A stretch of 64,000 nucleotides of DNA from NCBI RefSeq assembly GCF_004340465.1, contig NZ_SLVV01000001.1, positions 1 to 64,000 of the forward strand, written 5' to 3'. Origin of the DNA: Mesobacillus foraminis (GTDB lineage: Bacteria > Bacillota > Bacilli > Bacillales > Cytobacillaceae). The notes beneath the pieces were generated by a model, which did not search any database, was not told the origin of the DNA, and worked only from the letters and a program-made list of their open reading frames with translations. Both the position numbers and the translations under genes were made by a program. Shown piece by piece: positions 10,292 through 19,163 of this stretch. Numbering within the stretch: position 1 is the first letter of the stretch; every line of letters begins with the position of its first letter.

Positions 10292-10948
10292 CTATAGTGC
10301 TTTTCTTTCAAAGCGATTTATATCGGAGTCAGCTCCGATTACAATTAAAATATCGCCAGCACGTATCAGTTCATCCGCCTGAGGAGACACCAGTATATCG
10401 TTGCCTCTTTTAATCGCCACAATATTAATGCCATGTCTCGCACGAATATTGAGATCTATAATGGAATTCCCTCCAAGCTTTTCACTTGCCACTACTTCAG
10501 CGATGCTGTGTTCATCCGACAGTTCCAGATAATCAAGGACATTGTTTGAAACCATGTTATGAGCAATCCTTTTCCCCATGTCCCGTTCAGGATGTACAAC
10601 ATGATCAGCTCCTATTTTGCGCAGCACCTTTTCATGATAATCATTTTGAGCCTTAGCTGATACTTTCTTAACCCCTAGCTCTTTAAGCATCAAAGTAGTA
10701 AGAATACTCGCCTGGATGTCATCGCCGATTGCGACAATCACATGATCAAAATTGCGGATCCCAAGGCTTTTCAACACTTTTTCATCGGTAGTGTCAGCAC
10801 AAACAGCATGGGAAGCAACAGCCGCAAATTTATTGACTCGTTCTTCATTAATATCAATAGCCATAACCTGCATACCCTGCTCGGCCAGCTCGTTGCAAAT
10901 GCTTCCGCCAAAACGGCCAAGCCCAATTACTGCAAATTCCTTTTTCAT
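10292..10948 (-). CDS. ktrC: Ktr potassium uptake regulatory subunit KtrC
   Basis: A cytoplasmic RCK gating subunit of a low-affinity K+ channel. Residues 1-140 form an RCK_N Rossmann domain with the GLGRFG nucleotide-binding loop (9-14); residues about 140-218 form an RCK_C domain, the part that binds c-di-AMP in related proteins. The 218-residue length matches B. subtilis KtrC (YkqB), as does the position next to rnjA. The membrane partner KtrD is encoded in the same window at about 56 kb, and the c-di-AMP sensor DarB lies at about 17 kb. Confidence 0.93.
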   Translation of the reverse strand: MKKEFAVIGLGRFGGSICNELAEQGMQVMAIDINEERVNKFAAVASHAVCADTTDEKVLKSLGIRNFDHVIVAIGDDIQASILTTLMLKELGVKKVSAKAQNDYHEKVLRKIGADHVVHPERDMGKRIAHNMVSNNVLDYLELSDEHSIAEVVASEKLGGNSIIDLNIRARHGINIVAIKRGNDILVSPQADELIRAGDILIVIGADSDINRFERKAL

Positions 10949-11089
10949 TTAATAGTTCCTCCCAAACCAGCCAACTGTACAGAACTAATTTTAGCACATT
11001 GACAATAAATTCATAGACCCAGACTGTGGTACCTAAACTGAATCTTATGGAAAATGCCTAGTATTTTTTCTCCTGGGGCGGTAAATGAT

Positions 11090-12005
11090 TCATCCTTTTT
11101 TCCTTCTTAGAAAAATCCAGATTGTTGATAAAACCATTCCAGTTAAAATTAAAATCGGCAAATTCCCGGCAATAAGGACAATTATACCCGACACAAGGGC
11201 TAATAAGACATTGATATTCACTGCCAGCTGCTTTTTGACCTTTTGCCATGTATTTAAGTCTGACGCCTGATCAACTTTAGGAACAAGAATATTGGTTTCA
11301 AGGGATACCGTAACCGTTGAATAATCGGTCTGATTTTGAAGAAAGTTCTTCCTTCCTGCCAGCTGTTCAATTTCCTCCTGTACGGCAGCAAGATCAGCAG
11401 ATATCTTTAGTAAATCCTCTGTTTTTTCGGCCTCATCCATAAAAGATAGCAGCCTTGCCTCTACTGCCTTCTTCGAACGGAGCCTTGATTCAAGGTCGAC
11501 GAATTCTTCTGTAACATCCTGGCCGCTTACATTCCGATGTGTTATTTCTTCAGCTGTTCCCTCCGCATCATGAAGAAATGATTGAAAGTTCCTTTGGGGA
11601 ATCCTGAAGACCATCGTTTCGCTTAATTGTTCATCTTCAAAAGTGCTGGTTTGTGACTGAACAATATAACCTCCATACGAAATAGCTTTTTTCTCAAGTT
11701 TTCCCTGTACTTCTGTATAATTATTTACTTTTAGCTGCAGATCTGCATTGTAGATTACCTTTCTGCCAGAAGATTCAGATTCTGGAGAAGTGTCGCCGGA
11801 CTTTTTTCCATCTGTATCCTCGGCTTTTTCAACTCTCTCTTCTTGCTCCGAGAAAGCAATATCTTTTTTGTTTAAAGTCCTCTGACTCGGTTTGTTCAGA
11901 TCCTTTCCCACCCGAAGAGTTCTTATCAGTTCCTTCACTGTTGCTGCTGCATGCAGCGATACTTAAAAGCAGAATAAAAACAGGGAAAAACCATTTTAGC
12001 TTCAT
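11090..12005 (-). pseudogene. DUF4349-type lipoprotein gene, split by a frameshift
   Basis: Two overlapping frames make one protein. The first, from ATG at 12005 (eight nt after GGAG), encodes a signal peptide with lipobox IAAC and a Ser/Gly-rich spacer. The second continues with a periplasmic-type domain, a long coiled coil, and two C-terminal membrane segments ending FLRRKKG. The frames cross at a run of six A on the minus strand (plus coordinates 11864-11869); five would restore one frame of about 304 codons. Domain order fits DUF4349 family membrane lipoproteins, whose function is unknown. Explanations are a real mutation, a sequencing error in the homopolymer, or slippage that still makes some full-length protein. 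Confidence 0.65.
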
Positions 12006-12185
12006 CGCCCACACTCCTTCTAATTTAACAGATATGACGTAGTGATGACGAAAAGGTTACAGACAAATATACAGCATTCTTAAAAGGTAGGAAGTAATTT
12101 CCCTTTACCGTCCTTAAAATCAAACACTTATAAGCAATTGCTTTTAGACGTGTGCTTAAATTTAAATGAGTAGAATGATTTATTC

Positions 12186-12312
12186 GCTCTCTAACCGGAG
12201 TGCAGGGTGAAACTCCTCTAGGGGAGAAGCGGTCATAGGTACCAGACCGGGCGGCTTAAGGTGCCTTGCTGGCTTTTGTACCCCCCTGGAGGTTACAGGC
12301 TGTTTAGAGAGC
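12186..12312 (+). ncRNA. Predicted structured RNA or palindromic element with a four-way junction
   Basis: A GC-rich island in AT-rich sequence between two minus-strand units. Outer stem P1 is 9 perfect bp (12186-12194 with 12304-12312). P2 pairs 12205-12212 with 12275-12283 (8 bp, one bulge, one G-U). P2 closes three adjacent hairpins: 12213-12216/12223-12226, 12230-12234/12245-12249 (loop containing GGTACC) and 12251-12260/12265-12273. A short CCTG/CAGG hairpin (12285-12299) lies between P1 and P2. G-U pairs favour the plus strand, and a -10-like TAGAAT (12171-12176) would start RNA about 3 nt before P1, though the -35 is poor and no T-run follows. It does not read as a riboswitch, 6S, SRP, RNase P or tmRNA that I know. 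A MITE-like repeat is the main alternative. Confidence 0.5.
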
Positions 12313-12526
12313 TTTAAATTAGTAGAAGCTTTTAAGACAATAGCGGGGATATCCGCATTAACAAAATCAGTCTATATAGCGGCTTGCCAGTACGAAATCA
12401 TTATTTATAAAAAAATATCATGGTATTCTAATAAATAACTAAAAGCTTGTAAAATGTAAAATTTGATGATGGAGAGGATGTTTGGAAATTATGGGTGCCT
12501 TTCATGTTGCCTGCACTTTTCAGCAC

Positions 12527-12556
12527 AAAAAAGAGCCGGCTTAATAAGCCCGCTCT
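12527..12556 (-). terminator. Terminator of ykuV
   Basis: Arms 12532-12542 and 12546-12556 pair over 11 bp with one mismatch, followed on the minus strand by TTTTTT. It lies just after the ykuV stop. Confidence 0.8.
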
Positions 12557-12562
12557 CCCTTG

Positions 12563-13018
12563 TTATTCAGCTTTTTCAAGTTCATCAAGTACACGATTGA
12601 CACGTTTCTCGAGCATTTTCATGCCGCTGCCGCCTGCCTGGAAATGTCGGAGCTTTCCTTCTTTATCAAATACATAATAGGCAGGTACATACTGATTTTC
12701 AAAACGGTTAGTCAAATTATGTTCACTGTCCACGTAGATTGGCTGAGTAATTCCATGTTCAGCAGCCACTTTTTTGATTTCTTCCATGTTGAGATCGTCC
12801 TCGGACCTTGGCATATGCACAGCAACCACATTTAACTTTCCTTCATATTTATCGCGAAAATCGTTTACCTGCGGCATAGCTTCTTTACAAAGGTGGCAGC
12901 TGATGGACCAGAAATGAATCAGCGTGGGAATAGTTCCTATTAGATCTTCTTTTGTTACTTCTCCATTAAGCCAATCTGTCGCACCCGACAGCTCTGGCAT
13001 TGGTTCACGCAATTTCAT
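12563..13018 (-). CDS. ykuV: Thiol-disulfide oxidoreductase YkuV
   Basis: A 151-residue thioredoxin-fold protein without signal peptide, so cytoplasmic. The redox motif CHLC is at Cys41-Cys44, preceded by FWSIS; the cis-Pro region VPAYYVFD is present. It closely resembles B. subtilis YkuV as I recall it, which is a general thiol reductase. It lies downstream of the peroxiredoxin gene ahpA (the ykuU-ykuV order of B. subtilis), so a role in reducing that enzyme is an attractive but unproven idea. A terminator between the two genes suggests they can be transcribed separately. Confidence 0.93.
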   Translation of the reverse strand: MKLREPMPELSGATDWLNGEVTKEDLIGTIPTLIHFWSISCHLCKEAMPQVNDFRDKYEGKLNVVAVHMPRSEDDLNMEEIKKVAAEHGITQPIYVDSEHNLTNRFENQYVPAYYVFDKEGKLRHFQAGGSGMKMLEKRVNRVLDELEKAE

Positions 13019-13056
13019 CTATTAACACCTCTTTTGGAGTAGTTTACATGTCCAGG

Positions 13057-13081
13057 AAAAAAGCCTAACTGCTTGTTAGGC
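13057..13081 (-). terminator. Terminator downstream of ahpA
   Basis: A 7-bp stem, GCCTAAC (13063-13069) with GTTAGGC (13075-13081), followed on the minus strand by TTTTTT. It lies between ahpA and ykuV. Confidence 0.75.
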
Positions 13082-13102
13082 CTTAATATGGCTTTCTGGA
13101 AA

Positions 13103-13645
13103 TTAAAGAGTGGCTTGTCCAGGCTTCCAGTTAGCAGGGCATAGTCCGCCAGTTTGAAGAGCCTGAAGCACACGCAGTGTTTCATCCACGTCACGGCCGA
13201 TGTTATTATGGTTTACTACAGAATACATTAACTCCCCTTCTGGGCTGATAATGAACAGGCCTCTGAGAGCAATTCCTTCTTCTTCAATCAGAACTCCATA
13301 TTCACGTGCCACTACATGGTTTGTATCAGCAGCAAGCGGGTAATTCAAGTCACCCAGTCCGTTCTCCTTGCGGTCTGTTTTAATCCAGGCAAGATGTGTA
13401 TGAACCGTGTCAGTCGATACACCAATAACCTCTGCATCAAGATCTTCAAACTCATCATAACGATCGGAAAGAGCAGTGATTTCAGTTGGGCAGACGAAAG
13501 TGAAGTCCATTGGATAGAAGAATAGAACTGTCCACTTATCATTCTTCATGTTTCCTTCAAGACTTACTTTTCCAAATTCTTTATCTGGCATTACTGCATC
13601 CATTTCAAAACGTGGTGCTTGTTTACCTACCATGCGTTCTGGCAT
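13103..13645 (-). CDS. ahpA: Two-cysteine peroxiredoxin AhpA (YkuU)
   Basis: A 180-residue cytoplasmic peroxidase that reduces hydrogen and organic peroxides. The peroxidatic Cys52 sits in DFTFVCPTE and the resolving Cys169 in GLCPANWKPG, so it is a typical 2-Cys enzyme. Near identity to B. subtilis YkuU (renamed AhpA), together with the neighbouring ykuV, supports the name rather than AhpC. ATG follows GGAGGGATTTTAG. A reductase partner is not encoded next to it except possibly YkuV. Confidence 0.92.
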   Translation of the reverse strand: MPERMVGKQAPRFEMDAVMPDKEFGKVSLEGNMKNDKWTVLFFYPMDFTFVCPTEITALSDRYDEFEDLDAEVIGVSTDTVHTHLAWIKTDRKENGLGDLNYPLAADTNHVVAREYGVLIEEEGIALRGLFIISPEGELMYSVVNHNNIGRDVDETLRVLQALQTGGLCPANWKPGQATL

Positions 13646-13846
13646 CTAAAATCCCTCCAACGTTAATAAAGTCAGGACAGCATACTTTGTCCTATTTTTT
13701 GTCAATTATGATTATAGCCGGCCATTTAAATGAAGTCAAAATTAAATGATAATTAATCCAATTAAGATTAATACCATTTAAAACTCCATTATTTGTTTTG
13801 CCCTTTTAACAATCCAAATAAACATTTGGAAAATCCGTTTATTGAA

Positions 13847-14968
13847 TTAGTTCCCCTTATACTCGATATATTTTGTCAAAAGCGTTATGGCAGACCCAAT
13901 GGCATTTTCATCAGGAGCCAGCTTTGAATGGTGAAGCCCAAAGCTTGAATTGACACCCAGCCAGAACATGAATCCCGGGATTTCCTTTAACATATAGCCA
14001 AAGTCTTCACCTGTCATTGCTTCTCTGCATTCAATCACCTTGATGCCTTCTGTCTTGTCCGCAAACTCCATGAACTCCTTTGTTAATGTTGAATCGTTAT
14101 AAACCTGATGATACATTGCACCAAAATCCACGGCCGCCTTGCATTCATACCCTATTTCAATTCCATTGACGATAGCCATGAGCCGCTGCTTAACCTTTGC
14201 CATGGACTCCGGGGATAATGTCCGAATGGTCCCTTCAATACGAGCCTTTTCGGCAATAACGTTTTGAACGGTCCCACCGGTTATTTTCCCTATGGTGACA
14301 ACTGCGCTGTCGAGCGGATCGACGTTTCGGGAAACGATAGATTGGAGTTGGGTAACCAATGAACATGCAGCGATAATCATATCATTCGTTTTATGGGGAT
14401 AGGCAGCATGCCCCCCCTTGCCCGTCAAATCTATAAATAACTCCGATGTATTGGCAAACAGGAGACCTTCTCTAGTAGCAATCGTTCCGACAGGATATTC
14501 TGGAGCAATATGGAGAGCGATGATCATGTCCGGCTTCCATTCTTGCATAATGTCTGTCTTTAGCATTGGTTCCGCGCCACCAGGACCTTCCTCAGCAGGC
14601 TGAAATAAAAACAAAAGATCATCATTGATGGGATGGTGGACAAAGTGTGTTACCAGACCTAAAGCAATGCTCATATGGAAATCGTGTCCACAGGCATGCA
14701 TTCGGCCCTCATGCTGGGACAGATAATCCACCCCTGTTTCTTCCTCGATAGGAAGACCATCAATATCCGCACGGTAGCCAATTGTTTTTCGAGGGTTCAA
14801 CCCATTGATTTTCACAAAAACCCCAGTTTCCCATGTCCTGATTTCAAGATGGGTTTGCGGGAGACTTTCAAGATAGTGGAGTAAATAGGCCTGAGTCTTG
14901 AATTCCTGGAACCCAAGCTCTGGAATCTTATGTAAATCCCTTCTTATCTGTGTAAATATATTTTCCAT
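13847..14968 (-). CDS. dapL: N-acetyl-L,L-diaminopimelate deacetylase
   Basis: A 373-residue M20-family amidohydrolase (YkuR) that removes acetate from N-acetyl-LL-diaminopimelate in lysine and cell-wall synthesis. Metal-site signatures [14 protein letters not shown] and MTGEDFGYM are intact, and the dimerisation domain sits in the middle. It follows dapH, which makes the acetylated intermediate; the aminotransferase step (patA) is at 26 kb. The symbol follows B. subtilis usage; dapL elsewhere means an unrelated aminotransferase. ATG at 14968 follows AAAAGGGGA. Confidence 0.93.
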   Translation of the reverse strand: MENIFTQIRRDLHKIPELGFQEFKTQAYLLHYLESLPQTHLEIRTWETGVFVKINGLNPRKTIGYRADIDGLPIEEETGVDYLSQHEGRMHACGHDFHMSIALGLVTHFVHHPINDDLLFLFQPAEEGPGGAEPMLKTDIMQEWKPDMIIALHIAPEYPVGTIATREGLLFANTSELFIDLTGKGGHAAYPHKTNDMIIAACSLVTQLQSIVSRNVDPLDSAVVTIGKITGGTVQNVIAEKARIEGTIRTLSPESMAKVKQRLMAIVNGIEIGYECKAAVDFGAMYHQVYNDSTLTKEFMEFADKTEGIKVIECREAMTGEDFGYMLKEIPGFMFWLGVNSSFGLHHSKLAPDENAIGSAITLLTKYIEYKGN

Positions 14969-15038
14969 TTATATGTCCCCTTTTCAATTAAATGAAGCTG
15001 GCAGATATGGGGAACCTGCCCTTCAATAGATAGAAAGA

Positions 15039-15061
15039 AAGCGCGGACAGGATCCACGCTT
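15039..15061 (-). terminator. Hairpin between dapH and dapL
   Basis: A 9-bp stem, 15039-15047 with 15053-15061 (one G-U on the minus strand), then TCTTTC. Probably a partial terminator or attenuator between the two dap genes. Confidence 0.5.
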
Positions 15062-15098
15062 GCCATTCCATATACGATCATTCACCAGGCGGTTTTCT

Positions 15099-15809
15099 TT
15101 ACAGCTGGCGAAGCTCTTGCTTGATTTCTGTTTTGGATTTAGTCTTTTCATCAATCTCTTTTATTACTCGCGCAGGTATTCCCGCTACAACTGTATTTGG
15201 AGGTACATCATCGACAACTACAGCACCCGCAGCAACAACCGCACCTTTACCAACTGTAACACCCTCAAGAACAACACAATTTGCACCGATCACTACATCA
15301 TCCTCGACGATAACCGGTTTTGCAGAAGGCGGTTCAATAACACCAGCCAGTACTGAACCAGCACCAACGTGGCAGTTTTTCCCTACTGTTGCACGGCCCC
15401 CAAGGACAACATTCATGTCAATCATGGTTCCTTCTCCGATTACTGCCCCAATGTTGATTGATGCGCCCATCATAATAACAGCATTGTCCCCAATTTCCAC
15501 CTGGTCGCGAATAACGGCACCAGGCTCGATGCGGGCTTTAATGTTTTTCATATCCAATAACGGGATCGCAGAATTCCTGCGGTCATTTTCAATCACATAA
15601 TCCTCAATTTTGCCTTCGTTTGTTTCAATCACTTGTTGAATTTCGGACCATTCGCCAAATACAACACCTGAATTTCCAGTAATAAAAGCTTTTGAGCTCG
15701 GACCGAAATCGAGGCCTTCAAGGTTACCTTTAACATATACCTTTACAGGCGTAGCCTTTTTGCTATTTTGAATAAATGAAATAATTTCGTTTGCATCCAT
15801 CATTTTCAT
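15099..15809 (-). CDS. dapH: Tetrahydrodipicolinate N-acetyltransferase
   Basis: A 236-residue left-handed beta-helix acetyltransferase that transfers acetyl from acetyl-CoA to tetrahydrodipicolinate, committing flux to the acetylated diaminopimelate branch. Hexapeptide repeats run from about residue 90 to 200 (for example [28 protein letters not shown]). ATG at 15809 (MKMMDANEI) follows GGAGGGG and matches the B. subtilis start. An in-frame TTG upstream would lie inside that ribosome-binding site. The gene precedes dapL, as in B. subtilis ykuQ-ykuR. Confidence 0.95.
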   Translation of the reverse strand: MKMMDANEIISFIQNSKKATPVKVYVKGNLEGLDFGPSSKAFITGNSGVVFGEWSEIQQVIETNEGKIEDYVIENDRRNSAIPLLDMKNIKARIEPGAVIRDQVEIGDNAVIMMGASINIGAVIGEGTMIDMNVVLGGRATVGKNCHVGAGSVLAGVIEPPSAKPVIVEDDVVIGANCVVLEGVTVGKGAVVAAGAVVVDDVPPNTVVAGIPARVIKEIDEKTKSKTEIKQELRQL

Positions 15810-15880
15810 TAAGAACCCCTCCAAAAATATGTATTTGCGCTAAAAATTACTTTACCAAACAAAAGATGTGAAAACAAGAA

Positions 15881-16771
15881 TTATTGCTCTTCAGCTGAAT
15901 CCTCTAAATGCTCTTTGACAATATCAACGAAAGCCTGCACTTGTTTCAGCTGAAATGCTGATTCATAACCAAGCAGCCAAGTATCACGCTTAATAGGCAC
16001 CCCATGTTCATCAAGAAGCGGAATTTTAAAAATATTTTTCTCCGCACCATTTAAAGTGATTTCGGGCAGTATTGCATACCCGATTCCATTGAACGTCATT
16101 TGCTTGCAGGTTTCAATTTGATCCACGATAATGGTTCTCCTCGGAGGAGTCTGGAAGTTCCTCAGCCACCAATCCTGGATTTCCTGATAATAACTCGAAT
16201 CACTTTTGAACTGGATAAAGGGCCTGTCTGTTTCAAGCATTTGTTCAGGTCTGGTGATTTCAGTATCCACAAGGTTCAGGCTATCCTGGAAAAGATGAAT
16301 TTTTACACCTTTCCAATCAGGAGTGCCCCTGATAATGCCAATATGGACTTGATCCTCATATAGCGCCTTGGCAATTTCACTGCTCCATCCGGTGATCAAT
16401 GAAATCTTTGCCTGAGGGTACCTGTTAACAAATTTTTTCAGCACCTGCGGAAGCCAGTTTTGTCCGACAATAGATGCCACAGCAATTTTAAGGGTGCCAT
16501 ATACCTCTGTATCAAGAGCGGAAATGGATTCTCTTACTTTTTCTTCCTTCATCAGCATCTCATTGGCAAACTGGATGACAAGCTCGCCTGCCGGAGTCAG
16601 CGACAGTCCCTTTTGCGAGCGGAGAAATAATTTTTTCCCCCATTCTTTTTCAATCGTCTGAAGCCGCTGGGACAATGCAGGCTGTGAAACAAATAGGCGT
16701 TCCGCAGCCTTCCTCATGTTCATTTCCTGGGCCAAAACAGTCAATAAATGAAGCTCTGACAGCGAAGACAT
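15881..16771 (-). CDS. ccpC: LysR-type regulator CcpC
   Basis: A 296-residue LysR regulator with an N-terminal winged HTH (residues about 3-62, with AAERLFVSQPALSQRLQ) and a periplasmic-binding-like effector domain. It closely resembles B. subtilis CcpC (YkuM), which represses the citrate branch genes citB and citZ and responds to citrate. The placement between darB and dapH is the same as in B. subtilis apart from missing ykuN-ykuP. Target sites outside the window cannot be seen. Confidence 0.9.
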   Translation of the reverse strand: MSSLSELHLLTVLAQEMNMRKAAERLFVSQPALSQRLQTIEKEWGKKLFLRSQKGLSLTPAGELVIQFANEMLMKEEKVRESISALDTEVYGTLKIAVASIVGQNWLPQVLKKFVNRYPQAKISLITGWSSEIAKALYEDQVHIGIIRGTPDWKGVKIHLFQDSLNLVDTEITRPEQMLETDRPFIQFKSDSSYYQEIQDWWLRNFQTPPRRTIIVDQIETCKQMTFNGIGYAILPEITLNGAEKNIFKIPLLDEHGVPIKRDTWLLGYESAFQLKQVQAFVDIVKEHLEDSAEEQ

Positions 16772-16820
16772 ACTCCCACCCCCAAGACAATCTCTATATT
16801 ATGTAAAGGCCGCCCGTTAT

Positions 16821-16853
16821 AAAAATCAGCTCCCTGTATCATACGGGAGCTGA
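16821..16853 (-). terminator. Terminator of darB
   Basis: A 9-bp stem, TCAGCTCCC (16826-16834) with GGGAGCTGA (16845-16853), followed on the minus strand by TTTTTAT. Confidence 0.8.
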
Positions 16854-16860
16854 CTCCATC

Positions 16861-17295
16861 TTAGTTTGTCTGTAATTCATCAAGCCTTTTAAGAACCGCT
16901 CTTCTCGTGAGTATCCCCTCAAAATACCCTTTATCATCCTCAACACATAAAAATGGATGGTCGATGAGGTGGCCAAGGGAGGACTGCAGAGTAGACTCAA
17001 TCTTTATTCTCGGAATATCTTTATTCATTGCCTCTTCAACTTTTTTTTGTTCCAATAGCTCAAACTCTATTCGTTCAAGGCCTAAAATAGAATCCATTAT
17101 GATAGGGGTGCTGATTAAGCCATGAAGCCGATAATGCGGGTCAAGCACTGGTATCGATGTATAACCGCTCTTCGTCAATACTAACAATGCATGTTCAAGA
17201 CTGTTCCCCACCTGGACATGGGCCACCCTCTCCGAAGGAATCATCATGTCCTTTATGCATACCTGTAAGAACTCTTCACTATGAAGACTAAACAT
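16861..17295 (-). CDS. darB: CBS-domain c-di-AMP-binding protein DarB
   Basis: A 144-residue protein made of a CBS pair (about residues 14-70 and 85-140). It is the homologue of B. subtilis YkuL, renamed DarB or CbpB, which binds c-di-AMP and, when free of it, contacts the stringent enzyme Rel and pyruvate carboxylase. The segments PSERVAHVQVGNSLEHALL and GYTSIPVLDP are typical CBS strands. ATG follows AGGGAG. Together with KtrC and KtrD in this window it points to c-di-AMP control of potassium and metabolism. Confidence 0.87.
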   Translation of the reverse strand: MFSLHSEEFLQVCIKDMMIPSERVAHVQVGNSLEHALLVLTKSGYTSIPVLDPHYRLHGLISTPIIMDSILGLERIEFELLEQKKVEEAMNKDIPRIKIESTLQSSLGHLIDHPFLCVEDDKGYFEGILTRRAVLKRLDELQTN

Positions 17296-17393
17296 CGGCG
17301 AAAACTCCCTAGTATCAATTTCAATCTTCTTTATTTTATCATATTACGTTATTTTATGCCGTTGATTCACATCTGTCTCTCTCACCAAATGCA

Positions 17394-17421
17394 AAAAATA
17401 AAGGGGCACACCGGCCCCTTT
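17394..17421 (-). terminator. Terminator of ykuJ
   Basis: An 8-bp stem, AAAGGGGC (17400-17407) with GCCCCTTT (17414-17421), followed on the minus strand by ATTTTTT. Confidence 0.8.
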
Positions 17422-17450
17422 GGATAATGCATTCTGAACATCATCAATAA

Positions 17451-17687
17451 TTATTGAATCAAATCAAATATTTCAATTGTGATCATGTCTATATTGTCAA
17501 ATTGGTATTTTTTCGGTTTTTCTTTTTCATTGTAAACTTCCAGCTCATACGTTTCAGTTTTGGGATGAAAAGTAACCTGGCATTTCCGTTCGCCATTCAC
17601 CTCAAAGAAACGCTGTGCAGGCTCTCCGTTAGCTGCTTGTTCCTGTAGGTTTTTTAATCTTGTAATGATACCCTGAAGCTGTGACAT
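17451..17687 (-). CDS. ykuJ: YkuJ family protein (DUF1797)
   Basis: A 78-residue cytoplasmic protein of unknown function. The start MSQLQGIITRLKNLQE and end NIDMITIEIFDLIQ match B. subtilis YkuJ, a small alpha/beta protein. ATG follows GAAAGGAGAGGG. In B. subtilis ykuK and the AbrB antirepressor gene abbA separate ykuJ from ykuL; here only a terminator and a short spacer are present. Confidence 0.88.
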   Translation of the reverse strand: MSQLQGIITRLKNLQEQAANGEPAQRFFEVNGERKCQVTFHPKTETYELEVYNEKEKPKKYQFDNIDMITIEIFDLIQ

Positions 17688-17929
17688 ATTCCCTCTCCTT
17701 TCAAATTAAAAAGCGGCAGCGGCTTGTCCATGTTCCAGCTGGCAAAAGCCATGCTTTCCTAATTAACTTAAATATTGATGTTTTTAGGTTTCTCTTTTGG
17801 CATGTTTCTATCCGCCCGAAATGAATTCTGAATATTTCAAGGACTATTCCTTTACATGCCAATATTAACAGAATAAAATAATGACAGGCATTTGTACAAG
17901 TAAAACCTTGTGAACGGAGTGAATTTTAT

Positions 17930-18880
17930 TTGAAAAAGCCTGTCCAGCCGAGCAAAAATATTTTTTTGATTGATGACCATGATCTAGGCCTCGAAGAGCG
18001 GACAGGAACCTATGTGCTGACAGCCCGTGACCTCACCCTTATCGAGACTTCGGCAAGTCCATCTGTTCCTTACCTCTTAAACGGTCTTTCTCACCTCGGA
18101 CTCTCCGGCGATGATGTTAAATATATCATTGTCACTCATATCCATCTTGACCATGCTGGAGGAGCTGGCGCATTCCTTGAACACTGTCCCAATGCACAGG
18201 TTATCGTACATCCAAAAGGAATGAGGCACCTTGCTGACCCTTCCAGACTGCTGGCCGGTGCAAAAGCTGTTTATCGCGAGAAATTCGAGGCACTTTTCCA
18301 CCCAGTCGTCCCTGTCCCAAATGACCGGTTGCTGGCAAAAGGACACGGGGACACTTTGGAAATCGATGAGGGCTGCCTCTTAACCTTCTATGATTCCCCC
18401 GGTCATGCCAACCATCACTTTAGCATTTACCACCCTCAGGCAAACGGAATGTTCACCGGAGATACCGCAGGGATTTTTTATCCTCAGCTGTACCGGAAAG
18501 GAATTGAGCTTTATATACCCTCTACATCACCAAACCAGTTTGATCCCGAAAAGATGCTTGCTTCGATTAGTCTATTCAGGAAAATGAACCTGGATTGCCT
18601 CTTTTTTGGCCATTACGGCATGAGTGATCACCCTGAGGAAGCGTACCAGCAGGTGGAAGATTGGCTTGAACGATTCCTACAGGAAGCAAAATCTGTTTTT
18701 GAGGCGGAAGGGGATCTTCGAACTCAAACAGCGGTTTTGAAGAATCGATTGTTTGACAGGCTGAAGATCTTCCTTCAGGCTAGAGGGGTACAGGAGAATG
18801 ACCCTGTCCTGGAACTTATTTTGCTGGATCTCGAAATCAGCTCAATGGGATTAATCGATTATTTAACGAAAAAAATATGA
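17930..18880 (+). CDS. Metallo-beta-lactamase-fold hydrolase
   Basis: A 316-residue cytoplasmic MBL-fold protein with the metal motif HIHLDHAGG near residue 64, a GHANHHF segment (third His) and FTGDTAG (bridging Asp). The C-terminal 90 residues are helical. It could be a thioesterase, lactonase or glyoxalase-II-like enzyme; the substrate cannot be told from sequence. The start is TTG at 17930, nine nt after GGAG. A glutaredoxin-like gene follows after 16 nt, suggesting one operon and perhaps a thiol-linked substrate. Confidence 0.82.
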   Translation: MKKPVQPSKNIFLIDDHDLGLEERTGTYVLTARDLTLIETSASPSVPYLLNGLSHLGLSGDDVKYIIVTHIHLDHAGGAGAFLEHCPNAQVIVHPKGMRHLADPSRLLAGAKAVYREKFEALFHPVVPVPNDRLLAKGHGDTLEIDEGCLLTFYDSPGHANHHFSIYHPQANGMFTGDTAGIFYPQLYRKGIELYIPSTSPNQFDPEKMLASISLFRKMNLDCLFFGHYGMSDHPEEAYQQVEDWLERFLQEAKSVFEAEGDLRTQTAVLKNRLFDRLKIFLQARGVQENDPVLELILLDLEISSMGLIDYLTKKI

Positions 18881-18896
18881 ACGGGAGTAAACCTTA

Positions 18897-19133
18897 ATGA
18901 AAGAAATTGTTATCTTTACTCAGAACGAATGCCCTCCCTGTAAAATAGTCAAAATGTTTCTTGATGACCACAATGTCGACTATCGGGAAAGAAACATTTC
19001 TACTGACAGTAAAGCACGGAAAGAGTTAACGGAAAAATACGGAGCTTTTTCTACTCCAACTGTTTTAGTTGGAGAAGAGGTTATTATCGGGTTTGAACTT
19101 GAAAAGCTGAAGAAAGCATTGAAGATTGAGTAA
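18897..19133 (+). CDS. Glutaredoxin-like protein
   Basis: A 78-residue thioredoxin-fold protein with a CPPC active site (Cys12-Cys15), a cis-Pro STPTVLVGEE segment and a C-terminal IGFELEKL helix start, as in small NrdH/YruB-type glutaredoxins. It is cytoplasmic and probably reduces disulfides or handles thiol adducts. Short spacing after the MBL hydrolase suggests co-transcription. Confidence 0.85.
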   Translation: MKEIVIFTQNECPPCKIVKMFLDDHNVDYRERNISTDSKARKELTEKYGAFSTPTVLVGEEVIIGFELEKLKKALKIE

Positions 19134-19134
19134 A

Positions 19135-19159
19135 AGAAAAGGAGCCAGCAGATGGCTCC
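19135..19159. terminator. Terminator between convergent genes
   Basis: A 7-bp stem, GGAGCCA (19141-19147) with TGGCTCC (19153-19159). The minus side is followed by TTTTCTTT, so it best serves the minus-strand gene at 19164. Confidence 0.7.
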
Positions 19160-19163
19160 TCCC

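Noticed and set aside
12195-12230. FMN-riboswitch-like GCAGGGTGAAA in the structured element
   Set aside because: The remaining conserved FMN segments are absent and no riboflavin gene follows.
12495-12677. 60-codon plus frame at the end of ykuV
   Set aside because: Mostly antisense to ykuV and spanning its terminator.
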